The translations under genes and the position numbers were made by a program. The notes under the pieces are model-generated. The model worked only from the letters and a program-made list of their open reading frames with translations. It was not told where the DNA came from and searched no databases. From an uncultured Pseudomonadota bacterium (GTDB taxonomy: Bacteria; Pseudomonadota; Gammaproteobacteria; Burkholderiales; SG8-41), in NCBI GenBank assembly GCA_946885605.1, contig CAMPGR010000007.1, forward strand, positions 1-58,408: a DNA stretch of 58,408 bases, read 5' to 3'. This document shows, piece by piece, positions 57,801-58,408 of the stretch. The first letter of the stretch is position 1. Every line of letters starts with the position of its first letter.

Positions 57801-57923
57801 TATTCCCTGCAGACGGGACAGCACTATGCTATCCGAGACATACTCGCCGGGATCGATGGAGAGATCATCAAGGGGTGCTCTGAGGCTGACAAACCTGAAG
57901 AGATCATTGCCGGATTGCGACAT
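54831..57923 (-). CDS. Large multi-segment protein of unknown function, accessory region
   Basis: A 1030-aa protein without a signal peptide. The N-terminal third is helical, with coiled-coil stretches (SAVRKNIEQKRALWKQLAQQ, about 200-225). Around 370-395 a conserved-looking segment (REIAHIENILPGETKLREHE) leads into a low-complexity Glu/Thr-rich stretch (about 395-425, TETITETETE) and a Ser/Gln-rich stretch. About 520-560 reads GMYLWLEKIHQVQLRHYGTR, then VEFHIPEPA. The C-terminal half is mostly beta, ending near PYGPPWLVNVPTALVILDENRG, which has the flavour of a structural or fibre-like protein. No enzyme motif was found. It is preceded by a weak AAGG ribosome site. Codon use is less GC-rich than in the rest of the window. 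Confidence 0.75.
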   Translation of the reverse strand: MSQSGNDLFRFVSLRAPLDDLSIDPGEYVSDSIVLSRLQGIRVNSLTPQPEVLERLEGLPTLSEQQFDKLELERLAHSLYTDKPKTYKALVEATVRLGSRSFKVTDFASRSRFTDEYRKVFDSWLSLRLRDPRNGLLARHVRLIRAAYLAQRLLRDGGSLREDGAIQRILSAPCSLPAAWRAENYRQIDLRTRHSAILRGRSEAAESAVRKNIEQKRALWKQLAQQISDLEVIGSRAHREYFIWNRERTGAVEPGAERRERAALRPRQLDNSFYERLESRLAERQKTLLNSVVSRMPGGRPGDLDDLITGVNSIGVRDEANAICSQIQELEEQEQNALPVASPLPPERMQPSVKAVGWGDLVVARERLAGYRAREIAHIENILPGETKLREHERTSKTEEVVETETITETETELDSQTTDRYELQTQSQDSIQQNFSIQSGVNTSGRYGLTHVDTSLDAGFQQSKSESRGSAQNLAKEIVSKAVERTFESVRKLRRLTITEQIRELNRHRLSNAAVSGNGTQPDPISGMYLWLEKIHQVQLRHYGTRLLVEFHIPEPAVSLLQLGAMSTKKRRLPPFNLGAHDIHSGNYLCKAQQYGAQGIEPPPAPFIHVGFTWATAPNEDAEEWAEDTVAEMVAIPDGYRPLSGKAIVSAIKDNTEPLNIYMAVGGLGVIDAADANGLGLKDFEFDPIVPWPNGVPISLRAKGHFDKTMVAQVVLRCERTPEAMSKWQVTTWEKLRAGYEVLLRQVDRDTELEARVRNVFGAITGRPEAENRRIEQEELKKWAIKAMRLKPHNFNAIEQVGDFQEISPLNADVQAPIVRFFEEAFEWKQMSYFLYPYFWSRRESWKMRNNVASTDPRHTAFLSAGAARVIVPVTPGYEARVLYYLESDPAMDELTRVDGSANGEMPEQTSFEDLWLELLIDRKAEVALGSGSLQVENGSVVVRINDDSNWDASERDVGRELYIDGELYTVADVVPPREIKLDRAFVGGTAPSVNYATGSVPYGPPWLVNVPTALVILDENRGRLDSMV

Positions 57924-58408
57924 GTCTTATGCCTTTCGCGATTCTTGGAGTGCGCGGACTACCAACATTGGTGCATGACCGTGAAGGAAGACCGACAAGG
58001 GCCAGCAGACACAAAAAGCGCCGCGCCCGGTTCTCGGCACTTACATTGCCTTTGTCGACAAGCGGGGCTGTCAGCTTGGTGCGCCAAACGTCAAATATGG
58101 CGTCTGCATAGTGTCCCGGGCACTTAGTGCTGTCAACAATGACGCTAAACGATTCTCCCGCCTTGCAGCGCGGGGAGATTTTCGAAATCAATGTGATAGC
58201 AATGCAATTTCATGGATATTCTTGCCGCTGTGATGCCACAAGCTGTGAACATAGGAATGTCCAATGCTGCCGCATGTCCGAGGAAGGGATAGCGACAGAA
58301 CATCTACGTCATCTCCTACGACGGCTGGCAAGCCGAACGATCACGCATTATCGAGAAGAACAACAAGGGCGGATAACCGCGTACCGGTCTTCTTCGGTGC
58401 TGTGGGGG
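57924..58408. other. 485-base terminal region without a supported gene
   Basis: Upstream of the 1030-aa gene the sequence is A/T-richer. Several short open frames exist, but none has a ribosome site or coding bias. No promoter with both boxes, terminator or tRNA was recognised. A 25-codon open stretch ending at a TAA at 58374-58376 (IYVISYDGWQ...) has a stop just upstream and no start codon, so at most it is a gene remnant. Confidence 0.6.

Noticed and set aside
58299..58376. Open stretch IYVISYDGWQ... as a partial gene
   Set aside because: A stop codon lies immediately upstream and no start codon is available, so it is at most a remnant.

Overview
The window looks like a chromosomal segment from a GC-rich betaproteobacterium (Burkholderiales/Nitrosomonadales type). 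The grounds are two Bug-family solute receptors, an EpsE/F/G/L-type exopolysaccharide (EPS) locus, a ubiC-ubiA-ubiD-recG block, CIRCE-controlled groES-groEL and strong GC third-position bias. No rRNA, tRNA, CRISPR array or intact insertion sequence was recognised.

Positions 1-9.3 kb hold a catabolic and uptake region. It has two tripartite-tricarboxylate (Bug) receptors, a UGSC-family selenoprotein whose catalytic position is an in-frame UGA followed by a SECIS-like hairpin, a TcuA-like flavoprotein dehydrogenase, an MmgE/PrpD protein, a cytosine-deaminase-like amidohydrolase and an M20 carbamoylase-type amidase. Together they suggest uptake and breakdown of a carboxylated, possibly N-containing, organic acid; the substrate is unknown. 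Positions 9.4-12.8 kb carry a fused MFS/spermidine-synthase-like protein and a DegP/Q-type protease.

Positions 12.9-39.3 kb are a large EPS locus. One minus-strand operon (27.4 to 12.9 kb) encodes the initiating glycosyl-phosphate transferase, export lipoprotein (EpsE), chain-length protein (EpsF), tyrosine kinase (EpsG), GDP-fucose synthesis (Gmd, Fcl), flippase, pyruvyl transferase, glycosyltransferase, a three-domain fusion protein, a polymerase/ligase and a kinase-like protein. A divergent gene encodes the outer-membrane protein EpsL. A second minus-strand operon (38.1 to 29.5 kb) holds three glycosyltransferases, a kinase-like protein, a beta-helix protein, a WecG/TagA-type transferase and ManC. 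A methyltransferase stands alone at 38.3-39.3 kb. All three minus-strand units begin with a good sigma-54 (-24/-12) promoter, and each has a TGTCG-N8-CGACA-type dyad 88-92 bp upstream of the -24 element. This looks like one enhancer-dependent regulon.

Positions 39.5-53.5 kb are housekeeping: groEL-groES, a hypothetical gene, bioA, a beta-CASP metallo-hydrolase, dacB, an outer-membrane beta-barrel protein, ubiD-ubiA-ubiC, recG, ridA and a TPR protein. Positions 53.5-58.4 kb differ: they are visibly richer in A/T and carry two adjacent large genes of unknown function (422 and 1030 aa), which look like an accessory island.
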